Source of the DNA: Mesostigma viride
Lineage: Eukaryota; Streptophyta; Mesostigmatophyceae; Mesostigmatales; Mesostigmataceae
Direction: 5' to 3'
Length of the DNA stretch: 64,000 bases
Assembly (NCBI GenBank): GCA_009746045.1
Contig: RPFO01000305.1
Span: 22,304 to 86,303 of the forward strand
Below, piece after piece: positions 32,701 through 42,323 of this stretch. A program made the translations under genes and the position numbers. Positions within the stretch are counted from its first letter, which is position 1. Every line of letters starts with the position of its first letter. Below the pieces are notes generated by a model. The model searched no databases. It worked only from the letters and a program-made list of their open reading frames with translations, and was not told the origin of the DNA.

Positions 32701-34211
32701 CGTTGCGAAGCCGTAGCCTTTCTCAGGTTTGAAAGCGGCCCTGGGCCATTCTCAGGTGATGATCGAAGCGCCCCACGTGCCGAGTTCGTTGATCATCGAA
32801 GCGCCCTCGCATCCGCGTGCCGTGCCTGTTGATGATCCGCGTGCCGTGCCTGTTGCGCTTGGCCCATTGTCCACCCGTGCAACCGCAATGTGGATTGCCA
32901 ACGGAACCTGACACAATTCTCGATAATTTGATGACAATGATTTTACTGTTCTCAGGTCTGGAAGCGCCCCGGCTGGCAGCATGGCGCCGGAGAGGGGGTG
33001 TTTGTCCAGCTGGAATCGCCCATCGTGCGCAAGATGGTGTACCTGACCAAGGGCAAGAAGGGCTGGTGAGTGAGCCATGCTGTATCGGGCCGGGCTGGGC
33101 TCTTTTCCCCGGCCAACATTCCAATGCAGGCAGGAAGACAACTGCCGCCTCTGCGCTCAACCCCGATTTTATTTTTGCTTTCCTTTGCTTCCTTTCCCTC
33201 CTTGGTCTTGTCCAAGGTTCTTGCATTTGTCATTGTTGAGATGATTCGCAGCCATCAGCTTCAAGCTGGCGCGCGTAGTTCTCTTGGCGTATGCTGGTTG
33301 ATGGAGGCTCGAGCAGCATCGGTCGCCCGTACTTATAGTGATATAACACTGGACAGCGTGGTGCCATAGTGACCATAAAGTCGTGGTGAACAAACCGGTC
33401 CAGGGCAAATGTGACAGTGGGGGATTGCATTGTGTCGAAGAGGTCCAGGACCGCAGCATCTAGCATTTATGCTTCATGGTGGTTTGGTCGGGGACTGCCA
33501 AGGTTAGAGACTTGCGATCGGGAAGGCAGTACGTAAGGATTCCCCCCTGTAGACCTCTATCCCAATGTCCATGGCACTAGTGGGCTGGCTCCACCCGTAG
33601 TTGTTGGCACTTCTATTTGCTGGTGTTGACTTTTTACTTGGAGGAGGAGGGTCCCTGGGCTGCAAGGGCTGCATTCTCTGCCGTTATTGCTCTTGTGCCC
33701 TATAGCACATCGTGGTTTGTTGCCCTTGCACAGCTTCAGCTGGCAACGTTCGGCACCTCCAGCTTTTGCATTATAGAGCAAACCTTTTGCCTCGTTTGCA
33801 ATGGCTGGTCAGGAGGATAGTTTCACTTTGTTTTGTTGTCACGATTCACATTTGTCATCGAGGTTCACATCCTTGTGGTCTCTCTACTTCCCTAACCCTT
33901 ACCCTGCATCTCCATACCGATTGACGTCGGTGCACGGCTGTTGGCCTTGTATGGCCAGAGTGCCCCGGTTCTTGGGTGCCCCGGTGTGTTGGAAGAGTGG
34001 CCTGACGGGATGACCAGGATGCTTTGCTGGCATAGCCTTTCGCGCAGCATCGTGGGAATGGCCTAGCACTGTCGGCAATTTATCTAGTCGCACCTTAATG
34101 GAATGATTCTGTCCCTGTGATCTGTCTACTGTGTGCAGGTCTACCTACGACATCTCCATTGATGAGTACCAGCTCATGGCGCCGCTGTTCCGGACCCCAG
34201 AGAAGGCATGA
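23797..34211 (+). CDS. TPR protein with conserved C-terminal domain (8 exons)
   Basis: Model: join 23797-23918, 25480-25573, 26905-26955, 29480-29881, 31200-31259, 31660-31719, 32956-33065, 34139-34211; 323 residues. All phases agree and all introns are GT-AG. Exons 1-4 encode three tetratricopeptide repeats (ASETLREQGNTLFKEGHF, NRCAALIKLNKLTKAMTDAD, GYFRKGCILEALGKNDE with ALQAFKLAADTNPENAEV). TPRs bind peptide tails, often of Hsp70/Hsp90. A Gly/Ala/Lys/Asp-rich linker follows, then a C-terminal domain (FMDAQVKFVLASLQGG, AFESPDTQAECQAFLRNHAE, VWKRPGWQHGAGEGVFVQ, DISIDEYQLMAPLFR) of the kind seen in small plant TPR proteins. Exon 6 (31660-31719) was placed by phase and by its fit in that domain. 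A LINE lies antisense in intron 3. Many exon edges have decayed copies in the introns. The exact function is unknown. Confidence 0.87.
23974..24165 (+). repeat. 67-bp copies of exon 1 donor edge of the TPR gene
   Basis: The exon 1 end CCACGCTGTACAG with donor GTTCG (23906-23923) is followed by three more copies whose CACGCTG/CAGCGCTG cores start near 23974, 24041 and 24109, i.e. 67, 67 and 68 bases apart. The second and third copies preserve CTGTACAGGTGC, so they contain usable donors. The unit continues as CACATACATGTTTCCGAGGC and CATGTTTCCCATGTTG. Confidence 0.9.
25150..25412 (+). repeat. Copies of exon 2 acceptor edge of the TPR gene
   Basis: The real edge CCCACAGCAACCGATGCGCC then GCGCTCATCAAGCTG (25474-25510) has a clear copy at 25365-25400 (CCCACAGCAACCAATTTGCC then GCACTCATCAGGCTG, AG 109 bases upstream). 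Weaker copies lie near 25264-25310 (GGGTGCGCCGCACTCACCAA) and 25150-25185 (CACCAACCATTGCGG). Spacing is about 109, 102 and 110. Intron sequence upstream of the AG is copied too. Confidence 0.8.
25597..25845 (+). repeat. Copies of exon 2 donor edge and a 27-bp array
   Basis: CAGTGGGAGAAGGTGGGT at the real donor (25562-25579) recurs as GGGTGGGAGAAGGTGGGT (25605-25622), GGGTGGGAGAAGGTGTGTGG (25711-25730) and CAGGTGGGAGAAAGGGT (25820-25836). The second copy grades into three units of a ~27-bp repeat with GTGTGTGGTTTGTTAGGGGG (25723-25805). Confidence 0.75.
26246..26272. repeat. Long poly-G run
   Basis: About 26 consecutive G bases inside TPR intron 2. Length in such runs is unreliable in any assembly. 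It could form stacked G structures in DNA or pre-mRNA. Confidence 0.95.
27147..27264. repeat. ACACATGC octamer microsatellite
   Basis: About 14 uninterrupted copies of an 8-bp unit, in TPR intron 3. The unit is alternating purine-pyrimidine, so the tract is a candidate for Z-DNA. Confidence 0.95.
27338..29077 (-). mobile_element. LINE copy B: 5'-truncated, in antisense inside TPR intron 3
   Basis: A minus-strand LINE with the complete 3' end: AATTT/TTTAA-type tail at 27338-27362 and stem-loop 27366-27388. A 10-bp direct repeat GGTTATCCAT flanks it (27328-27337 and 29078-29087). The RT frame is open from about 29075 to 27605, with motifs FVDYIKAFD (A), HHGVWQGCVLSPYLF (B), YADD (C) and FKLLGSWLPDT (E). 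Near 27600 an extra GA dinucleotide in the GAGAGA run shifts the last ~45 codons out of frame relative to copies A and C. It is truncated at the 5' side in the linker before RT and lacks the endonuclease and ORF1. It is intronic and antisense to the host gene. Confidence 0.93.
27366..27388 (-). other. LINE 3'-terminal stem-loop (copy B)
   Basis: Element sense: CATG, unpaired A, CCTCC, loop CCAC, GGAGG, CATG. Identical in copy C at 46296-46318. Compared with copy A the outer inner-stem pair is C-G rather than T-A. Confidence 0.8.
29078..29400 (+). repeat. 94-bp repeats at the exon 4 acceptor of the TPR gene
   Basis: A unit with GATGCAGTGCTGGCTTGACG, CCAGGTTATCCATGCCCGGG, GTGTAATGTATGAGGCGTTG and CACGGCGGGCAACAACCCCC is repeated; a first partial copy (27297-27337) was separated from the rest by LINE copy B. 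The GAGGCGTTGTAAGC part resembles the exon 4 acceptor edge CTCAGGCGCTGCAAGCGTTT. Cores start at 29105, 29199, 29293, 29381 and 29477 (real), i.e. steps of 94, 94, 88 and 96. The copy at 29381 matches the exon start through GCGCTGCAAGCGTTT exactly. Confidence 0.85.
29943..30300 (+). repeat. Copies of exon 4 donor edge of the TPR gene
   Basis: The exon end GGGGGCGAATCTTGAGATG with donor GTGCGT (29864-29887) recurs as GGGGCGAACCTGGAGATGG TGCGT (29948-29972), GGGTGCGAATTTGGAGATAG TGC (30158-30181) and GGCGCAAATCTGGAGGTG TTG (30267-30287). Steps are 84, 212 and 107. The nearest copy keeps the donor exactly. Confidence 0.85.
32412..32525. repeat. 17-18-bp repeat in TPR intron 6
   Basis: Five to six copies of a unit like TGAGAGTTCACTCTATG with single-base differences. 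Confidence 0.85.
32722..32775 (+). repeat. Copies of exon 7 acceptor edge of the TPR gene
   Basis: The real edge TTCTCAGGTCTGGAAGCGCC (32949-32968) has relatives TTCTCAGGTTTGAAAGCGGC (32720-32739) and TTCTCAGGTGATGATCGAAG followed by CGCCCC (32749-32774). They lie 229 and 200 bases upstream in the intron. Confidence 0.7.
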
Positions 34212-34900
34212 ATAACGAATAACTCGTGCTTCACAAGTCAACCCCTTTGGGCTTGCGATATAGTGTTGCCTACGGGTCATTGTTCCGGACCCCAGAGAAG
34301 GCATGAATAACGAATAACTCGTGCTTCACAAGTCAACCCCTTTGGGCTTGCGATATAGTGTTGCCTACGGGTCCTTGTTCCGGACCCCAGAGAAGGCATG
34401 AATAACGAATAGCTCGTGCTTCACAAGTCAACCCCTTTGGGCTTGCGATATAGTGTTGCCTACGGGTCATTGTTCCGGACCCCAGAGAAGGCATGAATAA
34501 CGAATAGCTCGTGCTTCACAAGTCAACCCCTTTGGGCTTGCGATATAGTGTTGCCTACGGGTCATTGTTCCGGACCCCAGAGAAGGCATGAATAACGAAT
34601 AACTCGTGCTTCACAAGTCAACCCCTTTGGGCTTGCGATATAGTGTTGCCTACGGGTCCTTGTTCCGGACCCCAGAGAAGGCATGAATAACGAATAGCTC
34701 GTGCTTCACAAGTCAACCCCTTTGGGCTTGCGATATAGTGTTGCCTACGGGTCATTGTTCCGGACCCCAGAGAAGGCATGAATAACGAATAACTCGTGCT
34801 TCACAAGTCAACCCCTTTGGGCTTGCGATATAGTGTTGCCTACGGGTCATTGTTCCGGACCCCAGAGAAGGCATGAATAACGAACTTCGTGCTTGGCAAG
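34186..34900 (+). repeat. 95-bp tandem array seeded in the last codons and stop of the TPR gene
   Basis: Units start at 34186, 34281, 34376, 34471, 34566, 34661, 34756 and 34851, exactly 95 bases apart. The first 26 bases of unit 1 are the last eight codons and stop of the TPR gene (LFRTPEKA), and every later unit repeats this coding end and its TGA without the rest of the gene. Units differ at two or three sites (AATAACTCG or AATAGCTCG; GGGTCAT or GGGTCCT). The eighth unit decays after 34885. Near-identity of the units points to a recent origin or homogenisation. Confidence 0.97.
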
Positions 34901-35604
34901 GCAAACCCTATGGGCTTGCGGTACTGTTGCATAAGGTTAATCCTGCAGACGCGTTCCCTACGGCTTAGCAAGGCGGCCCCTTAGGTTTCCGATCCTGTGG
35001 AGGGAGGAGATGTTCCCATGACCAAGTCGCACCCTCGGCAGTGAGAGGCATGTCCCAGTCGTGAAGTATGAAACCAGGAGGGCTTTGATTGGCAGTGTCA
35101 GAGGATTTCGTCAGATGGGCTCACATGGACCACCATGCCTGGGCAACATGGGTGGCAATCATGAGCGCCTGGTGTGTTGCATGACTTTGGGTCAGAACTC
35201 CTGCGAAAACTGCGGCATGGTGTCAGTACAAATGGAGAGGGCCAACGGGTCACCTCGTCACTAGGATGAGGTCTGACTGTATGATATCTGCAGTAGAAAG
35301 CCATGGAGTGGAACGTTGGAATTTCCCACCACTCAATTTGTATCGACTCTGTCATGTAGGAAGTGTGTGGCGTAGCACTGCAAGGGAATAGTATGTGTCT
35401 GTATGTGAATGTGCATGGAGGTACGCCACTGACTATGAATTAATGAATCAAACTCGTGCTCCCGCTGGGGAGTCACGGAGCATTAACCCCCATGGATGGA
35501 CGGATGGGAACATGCAATCCTACGGGTCTTTTCTATCTAGCTACAGACAATCCTTCTGGTCTCTATCTAGTGTGTGCCAGACCCTAGGGGTCTTGCCTAG
35601 CTAG
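34901..35604. other. Intergenic, no gene seen
   Basis: No coding region is recognisable between the 95-bp array and the LINE relic; only weak short similarities to the array unit are seen near 34900-34990. Confidence 0.4.
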
Positions 35605-36182
35605 CATGCTTCGCGCGTTTGCAAGCACGCGGCCCTCCGCCGCCTCGACAGGTTCTGGACATGTCGCTACCTGTATGAGCGACGCAAGCGCATTCTGTTC
35701 AAGGCCCTTGTCCTCGATCAGCATCCTCCTTAATACGGCTGCGAGGCGTGGACCCTGGACAAGGCGCTGAGCAAGCAGCTTGACGGCACTGTCACTCGAA
35801 TGCTCCGTCACATCCTTGGCGTCTGCTACCAAGAGCGCCGCACCCGGGCCGAACTCTACTGCAAGCTCCCTCTCGACGTCACCCATATAATCCGACACCG
35901 CCGCCTCCTCTTCGCCGGCCATCTTGCCTGCACAGACCAGGTGAATACCGAAGTGGGCCCTGCGCGCGGGCGGGCTTAGGACTGGCCAACCAGGTACATA
36001 GACACCTCCTCCTATGGCAGGGTCCCCTTGTCCCGTCGCAACCCACTGGCAAACTTGCGCGCTCCCCGCACCAACGCGGCGCGACCCGGACCTATATGAC
36101 ACAATTGCTTGAAAATGCAAGGGCTTCTGGGATTATCTGTACTCCACGCCCGCATGATTAATTAAACAATTAATCAATTAAT
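35605..36182 (+). pseudogene. LINE relic of another family (RT C-terminus) with AATTA-type tail
   Basis: A plus-strand frame, with interruptions, reads RKRILFKALVL, YGCEAWTLDKALSKQLDGT, VTRMLRHILGV and HIIRHRRLLFAGHLA, the C-terminal region of an APE-type LINE RT. It is clearly related to but distinct from the LINE copies at 11, 27 and 46 kb. Stop codons interrupt it near 35734 and 35978. The 3' end is an AATTAATC-rich tail (36155-36182). It is 5' truncated, as usual for LINEs. Confidence 0.8.
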
Positions 36183-36856
36183 AGACACGTGACTGCGTCA
36201 CGTGAGCATAAGTCCTCAGTGGGAGAATGTTCTCAAGAAATCTTTACACTGAATATTACTGATATACTCAGCTCAATCACAAAACTCTACCCATGTGTAC
36301 AGTTTGGAGAAAACCCCATCCTTTCCCGTGGGAGAAATTGCTCTGTGGCAATCCAACCCTTTCTCATTAGCAGACGCCAAGTGAAGCACCGCCAAGAAAC
36401 ACTCTGTGGGGGCACAGGAGCATAGGTGATCATCCTAGCTGAAATCGGACCGCATGACAGGCAAACTAGTCAAAGTTGGGTAGTCTGCCATACTGTAGGC
36501 ATCGGGGAACCATCACCCCTCTTCGCCGACACAGGCTACATGGTAGAAACAAGAGTTGTCATGGGTTATGATGTTGACAGTTGCCCAGCGCGCATAGAGG
36601 ACGGTACCAATGGATGTCCCAAACCAGCTTGAGAGATACGCGACAGGGCAGTGCAACCGATAATCACGTCCACTATGCACCTCAGGTGTTCCCTCAGGAC
36701 ATGGTAGGCCTCTGCAGATGCCCACAACCTTGCTCAGGAAACAGGGACAGAGACGTCCCCTATACCTTAAATTGCTCAGGAGCGGTGAAAAGGGCTCAGG
36801 AAACGTCGCTTGTCTCTCAGCAGGGCCCCGGTGTTATCCCCCATCAGTCACAAGGC
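36183..36856. other. Intergenic, downstream of HPPD
   Basis: No coding region is recognised. CACGTG palindromes occur at 36186-36191 and 36199-36204. The 3' UTR of HPPD (minus strand) should lie in the right part. Confidence 0.4.
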
Positions 36857-38173
36857 TCACGAGATGTCCAGGGTGCGCTCAAAGTCCTCAATCGACTTGA
36901 ACAGCTCTGAGAAGTTCCCCTTGCCAAACCCGCCGCAGCCGCCCGTCTGGTATTCCTTCCCAGTGGCCGCGTCCTTGACCATGCACCCGACACGCTGGAT
37001 GATCTCGATAAATACCGTCGGCCGGTCGCCCAACGGCTTCGTGAATATCTGAAAGAGCGTCCCCTGGTCATCCTTGTCGGCCAGGATGCCTAATTCTTGC
37101 AGCCGCGTGTACTGCTCCTCGGTCAGCTCGGACCCAAATTTCTCCCTCAGAGCCTTCTTGTAGTAGTGGTTGGATGGCTGGGGCATGAAATCAAACCCGC
37201 CACAGTGCGTGCGCTTGCGCATCTCGCCCACCGTCTCGAATATGTCCACGCACATGAGCGCCAGGTGCTGCACGCCCGGTCCCTCGTTATGCTCCAGGTA
37301 CGTCTGGATCTGGGACTTGCGTGGTGTGCCAAACGTGGGCTCGTTCACGGGCAACAGGACCATCTCGTTGTTGCACGCGAGGACCATGCTGTTCAGGCCC
37401 GAGTCGACCGTCCCCACGTCTTCCGAGATGAACTCGGCAAACTCATGGAAGCCAGTCATGTTACAAATATAGTCCACGGCCTCGATCAGCTTCGGGACGT
37501 TGCCCACGATGTGGTCGATACGGGTGATTCCGTAGCTCAGGGGGGGGCTGTTCACGGGCACGTAGCCGGGAAGGAAGGGGCCGGTGAACGCGGCGTCGCC
37601 GGAGGGGCTGCTCAGGAAACGCAGCGCGACGTCGCCGTACAGCTTGACCTCCGCGATCGTCACCGAGACGCCGTTGTCCTTGTCGACGAGCGTGCGGGGC
37701 TTTTCCATGCCGATCCCGCCGTTGGCGGTGGCAGCCTCGTACGCTGCCGCCGCGTCTTCGACGCGAATCCCGACCGCCCGCGCCGCCATGCCGTGCACCC
37801 GCTGGAAGCGGAACGCTTCCTCATGCGAGAAGTACGGGAGTGGGACTTTCACATCACCGTTGACAGCGTGCCCGTTTGGGATTTTTTCGTTCGACGATAC
37901 CGCTGCCGAATATGGTGCAGTAAAGACGAACGTAAGATCGTTCGACTGGAGAACATACGACGCGTACGAATGATTGCCGGTAGACAGGTCGCTCTTCGCT
38001 ACCAGCCGCAGCCCAAGGCCCCACGAAAAACGCTGGCTGACATTCGTGGCATCCTGTACCCAGAATTCTACATGGTGAAAGCCGTGGACCTTAAACCTGT
38101 CGCTCATAGTATTATTGCGCACAAAATTGGCATGGCCGACCAGTTTTCTGCCCGAACTCACCGTGCCCTCCAT
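36857..38173 (-). CDS. HPD: 4-hydroxyphenylpyruvate dioxygenase
   Basis: A single uninterrupted frame from the ATG at 38173 gives 438 residues, the normal plant length. The enzyme converts 4-hydroxyphenylpyruvate to homogentisate, the entry to plastoquinone and tocopherol synthesis and to tyrosine breakdown. Both halves of the vicinal-oxygen-chelate fold are present: the N-terminal half from FKVHGFHHVEFWVQDATNVS and the catalytic half from ITRIDHIVGNV. The three Fe(II) ligands are visible as His in DHIVGNV, His in VQHLAL and Glu in FIEIIQR. The C-terminal lid helix GGCGGFGKGNFSELFKSIE is intact. No plastid transit peptide is evident. Just upstream a pyrimidine-rich tract ending TTTTTTACAG (acceptor at about 38185) suggests an intron in the 5' UTR. 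The coding region has no introns. It is divergent from the transporter. Confidence 0.97.
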   Translation of the reverse strand: MEGTVSSGRKLVGHANFVRNNTMSDRFKVHGFHHVEFWVQDATNVSQRFSWGLGLRLVAKSDLSTGNHSYASYVLQSNDLTFVFTAPYSAAVSSNEKIPNGHAVNGDVKVPLPYFSHEEAFRFQRVHGMAARAVGIRVEDAAAAYEAATANGGIGMEKPRTLVDKDNGVSVTIAEVKLYGDVALRFLSSPSGDAAFTGPFLPGYVPVNSPPLSYGITRIDHIVGNVPKLIEAVDYICNMTGFHEFAEFISEDVGTVDSGLNSMVLACNNEMVLLPVNEPTFGTPRKSQIQTYLEHNEGPGVQHLALMCVDIFETVGEMRKRTHCGGFDFMPQPSNHYYKKALREKFGSELTEEQYTRLQELGILADKDDQGTLFQIFTKPLGDRPTVFIEIIQRVGCMVKDAATGKEYQTGGCGGFGKGNFSELFKSIEDFERTLDIS

Positions 38174-39555
38174 GGTCGCCGTCGCTGTAAAAAACAAAAG
38201 AGTGAAGCAGCCGCGATGCGGCAGGTCACGGGTAAATCCTGCGCACCTTGGTCGGCATTCCCAGTGAAATCAACCTAGCTTGGATAGTAAGTTGGTCAGA
38301 TGCCATGCCGCGGATTGCCACGAAGACGGGGCTTCGTCAGCATGGCAGACGTCAGCCTCCATTATTGACAAAGCCCAATCAGTAACCTAATGCTAGCCAC
38401 GATTTCACGGTACATAACGTGGCAACACGATACGATGTGAGGTCTGTTTGCCAGCCACGTGGCCCAGTACCGGTCCAGCTGTTGGCCAAATTACGGGCCA
38501 TCGCAACACTGAGGGCCGAGATGATCACGATTTGTAAAAGGCCAACGGGCCGGGTCGTGTTGGCTTCCCGGCCCTCAGCGGTTGTCGGCGCGCCATGTTT
38601 CGTTAGTGGGTTCGTTAGTAGGTAATAACATCATAACAGCCCCTTTTCGTTAGTAAGCTCTTTTACTGCAGTTGTTGAATCCCACGCCTTTTCATCGTAA
38701 CAGCCTGGTAAAGTGGTAGCACCTTAAGTGCCTTTTCGTCGGGACGAGCCAGTGCTGACCGCCGATCTCCGCTGATCATGATGAGTCTCCGAAGCTCTCC
38801 CTAGTTTCGGCCAGTAGTTTCCAGTTTCTACCGCCTTGTCCAGCGCCTCGTGACGGATGAGTCAGCATCAGGCTGACAAACTGTGGTTTCCAAGTAACTA
38901 TTCGTACAAATTAGCTGAACTGATAGACTGATCAGTGGCGGCAGTGCTTGACCAAGCAATTATGTTCCAACATTGACGAATCGCCGAATCGGGTCGGCGC
39001 GAAAATTACCGGCAAGTATATTGGTAACCGCACGATAAAGAGATAAAGATCATGAAAAAAAATCACAGATAATGAAATGACCTGCGCAAAGTTCCGTACA
39101 ATTTGGCACCCACAATCCATCCTGCCTTGTGCTATTGTGCAGTAGCGGGGCTACCGAAGCACTCAAGGGCACCAGAAGATTGAGATCTTAATATTGGACG
39201 CTGTACTCTATATTTCACTATGGCAGAACAACAATGAAATATCTCTGACTCCCAGCTACACACAATTAATGCCGGGGGCCCACGTGTGCGTTTCGGCGGC
39301 TCTGGCGGCCGGACCAATGCGGCCTGCGCCTCATCATCAGGCCTGTGTCGGCAAAAGCGAGCGAACATCTTACCCGGGCACTTGCGGGTTCGGGCGCACG
39401 AGCCCCACGCGATAAGGCTTTACAGGACGCGATCGACACCTTGTTACCTTTTGACAGAGTTTTTCTGCGTCGGCGGGACTTGCATCGTCCTGCATTTGCT
39501 CTCCGCTGCGTGAACACCTCCGTTTTTCGCGGCCGAGGTCGCCCGTTTGCCTACC
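38174..39555. promoter_or_regulatory. Divergent promoter region of HPPD and the transporter
   Basis: The start codons face away from each other with 1382 bases between. The left end probably contains a 5' UTR intron of HPPD (acceptor AG at 38185-38186). TTCGTTAGTA-type short repeats occur at 38598-38660. No promoter element is certain and no gene is seen. Confidence 0.45.
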
Positions 39556-42323
39556 ATGAACGGGGCGGGAATCGCGACGTATGTGGTGTGCATCTTCGCC
39601 CTGGTCTTCTGCGCGGTGGTGTCCGTGTGGTACACCAAATTCCGGTCGAAGAAGGTGGTAACTGCCGATGACTTCGTAACGGCTCGAGGCACAGCGAGTA
39701 CATGGTACATTGGATGGTCCTTCTTCGCGACGGCGGTCGGCTCGTGGATTATCGTAGGCCCCGCCTCGTATGCCCCCTGGGCCGGCATCATCGGCGTTGT
39801 GTTCTACGCCGTCGCGACCGGTATCCCCGTGCTGCTGATTGCCGCGCTGGGAGCCGTCATCCAGCGTCGCCACCCGCACATCGTCTCCCTGAGCGACTTC
39901 ATCGGCAAGCGGTGGGGCTACTCTGCGCAGACGGGGGTCGTCATCCTGACCCTGTTCAACATGGGCGTCGGCATGACAGCCGAGTACACGACCATCGGCG
40001 CGCTGTTCAAGGACTTCGTCGGCGGGAAGGCGACCCCGATCATCATCATCGTCGGCGTCCTCACGATGGCCTACTCGGCGTACGGCGGCCTCGCGGTCTC
40101 GATCTTCACCGACCAGATTCAGGCCATCGCCTCGCTCCTCCTCTTGTTCATCCTCGTCCTGTACGTGGCCATCACCCTGCCCGGCGAGAAGCTCGGGAAA
40201 CTCCCCGAGTACCTCGAGGGCACGAACGAAGTCGGCTACTCGTCCATGTTTGTGATGCCCGCGTCACTGTGCGCGGCAACTATCTTTAGCGAGATGTTCT
40301 GGCAGCGCGTGTGGGCGTCGCAGGATGCGCATGCGCTCAAGTGGGGCTCCATCATTGGCTGCACCGCGCTCATCATCATGACCTTTTTGCTCGGGTTTGG
40401 CGGGTTCCTCGCCGCGTGGGCCGGGTTCATCAGCTGGGAGACGACCAACCCGAATCTGTACCTTTTCCAAGTCTTCAACCAAGAGCGCGACATGGACGGC
40501 AACGCGCGCGTGAGCAGCTGGGTGGGCGTGCTCACCATGCTCATGGCAGTGATCATGAACGAGAGCGCGCTCGACAGCATCCAGAATGGGCTGGTGGCGG
40601 CGGTCTCGGGCCAGTTCCTTTCTAAGTACCACGTCAACTGGTCGCGAGCGGTGTGCGTGCTGTTCAACATCCCGCTCATGATCATCGGGACGCAGCAGAC
40701 GCTCAAGGTGGGTGGGTCTCTGTACGGGTGAGCGGTGGGTACAGTGACCTATGCTCCTCTCTTGGTCATGGGAACGCAGCATACACTCAGGGTCGGTGTG
40801 GAGGTATTGCTGGGGGTATTGAATACACAGGTTTACTATGTTTACTATGTAGCCATGTAACTTGGTATGGAATGTATTCCTACTGTTATCATGCTATGTT
40901 ATGGCTAGTTGTGACGGAAAGCTATTTAAAAACAAATTCCTGCCACATTTTCGTGCACGCCACCCCAGTGCGCGTGTGGGTCCCTTGTCACCAAGCCTCA
41001 CGCATGCCCGCTGCCTCTCACAATTTGCCCCCACCCCTTGCCCTCACCCCTTTTGTTGCCCTCCTCCCTCGCGCAGGTGCTGAGCCTGTTCCTCATCACC
41101 AACATGCTGACCTCGTGCGCGGCCATCCCCGTCGCGTTCGCCCTCTACAAGGGCCGCGGCCATGAGTATATCACGGGCGGGGGCACCATCTTCTCCTTCT
41201 TCTGCGGCTTCATCTGCGTGTCCGCGTACGGCATCTCGCAGACGGAGGGGGACTTCTGGGACGGGTACGTGCTGCGCCCTGCCCCACGCTCCGCTCGCTC
41301 GTATGTTCTTTTTTGTGCTGGCACGGGTCCACGCGTATGTAGCCTGAAGGATATGGCATGCTCGTGACTGTCATAGCCAACGCCCGTCACGGGTACGCTC
41401 CCCTCTCGCCTCCTGTCCTTTTGCACCCACGCCGGTCACGGGTACGCTCCCCTCTCGCCTCCTGTCCTTTTGCACCCGGTGGGATGTATTCATGTCGTGT
41501 GCGTCGCGGACAACCGAGGGCACTTCCGGGATGGGTATGTCCTGTGCTCTACTGCTGAAGCACCGCCGCCATCTTATACGTGCTTGCCCCCCCCTTACGT
41601 GCCACCCTCCTCTCCCGCACCGTGAACCTCGCATGGTACGCGAATGGACAAAACTGACCTGGTTTTTCGCTGCATGCCCTTTCGTGGTCACCCATCCACC
41701 CCCCTGTTTCTCCCCAAACAACATCATATAAATGGCAATATTTTGTTGCCGCCTGAACCTGGCCTGGTATGCCAGCTGCTAAAGCTGACCACCGCGGTTT
41801 CCTTGATGCCCTTCTCTGCAATCGATTGCCCGCCCGCCCGCTCCCCTTGGCCCCGCCCCCCCCCCCCCCCACACGCAGCATGAACCTGGCCTGGTACGCG
41901 AACGGCTACATGTGGGACTACTTCCTCATCGCCTTCTGCACCTCGCTCGGCGGCATGTTCGTCTGGGCGGCCTTCCTGCTGCTGCTGGGGCTGGTCAGCC
42001 CGCGCGCCGGCGACTACATGAAGTGCCCCTGGCGGGAGGACCTGCTGGGGGCGACCAGCCGAGACGTGGGCAAGACGGGTGCGGAGGCGGCGGAGTTGAA
42101 GGCGCTGGAGGCAGAGGGCAAGGGGTTCAGCGCGGACAGCAATGGCGATGTCAAGGGCAACGGCGTGGATGCCAGCGATTTGTATGTGGAGACGCAAACG
42201 AATGGGAATGGGGTCACCAGCAAGGGGCAGGAGCCTGGCGTCTCGTTTGCAGGTGCGGAGAATGGTGCTGGGGACGGCATGAAGGAGGGTGTGGAGCTGC
42301 CCCTGTACCCCACGCAGATGTGA
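39556..42323 (+). CDS. Sodium:solute symporter, DUR3/urea-transporter-like (3 exons)
   Basis: Model: join 39556-40707, 41077-41264, 41879-42323, about 594 residues; phases 0 and 2 fit. The first ATG (39556) is followed directly by a hydrophobic helix (GIATYVVCIFALVFCAVVSV) and then about a dozen or more membrane segments. Family marks include TADDFVTARGT after helix 1, SWIIVGPASYAPWAG, LSDFIGKRWGY, FNMGVGMTAEYTT and AYSAYGGLAVSIFTDQIQ, matching the SSS family branch of fungal and plant DUR3 high-affinity urea/polyamine symporters. The plasma membrane is the likely site and a cation gradient the driving force. The last exon adds a final helix pair and a ~100-residue hydrophilic Gly/Asn/Glu-rich tail, probably cytosolic. 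The substrate is not proven by sequence. Confidence 0.9.
40766..40802 (+). repeat. Echo of exon 1 donor edge (transporter)
   Basis: GTCATGGGAACGCAGCATAC then ACTCAGGGTCGGTG copies the exon end ATCATCGGGACGCAGCAGAC then GCTCAAGGTGGGTG (40681-40714) 84 bases downstream, inside intron 1. The GT at the splice position is kept. Confidence 0.8.
41355..41786 (+). repeat. Echoes of exon 2 donor and exon 3 acceptor edges (transporter intron 2)
   Basis: The donor edge GACTTCTGGGACGGGTACGT (41251-41270) has a copy CACTTCCGGGATGGGTATGT (41520-41539) and two related CACGGGTACGCTCCCCTCTC units 51 bases apart (near 41387 and 41438). The acceptor edge GCAGCATGAACCTGGCCTGG then TACGCGAACGG (41875-41905) has copies GCACCGTGAACCTCGCATGG then TACGCGAATGG (41617-41647) and CCGCCTGAACCTGGCCTGG then TATGCCAGC (41750-41777). 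One intron therefore has copies of both of its exon edges. Confidence 0.85.

Noticed and set aside
37097-38278. 393-codon plus-strand frame opposite HPPD
   Set aside because: Antisense shadow of the well-conserved HPPD coding sequence; no recognisable domain.
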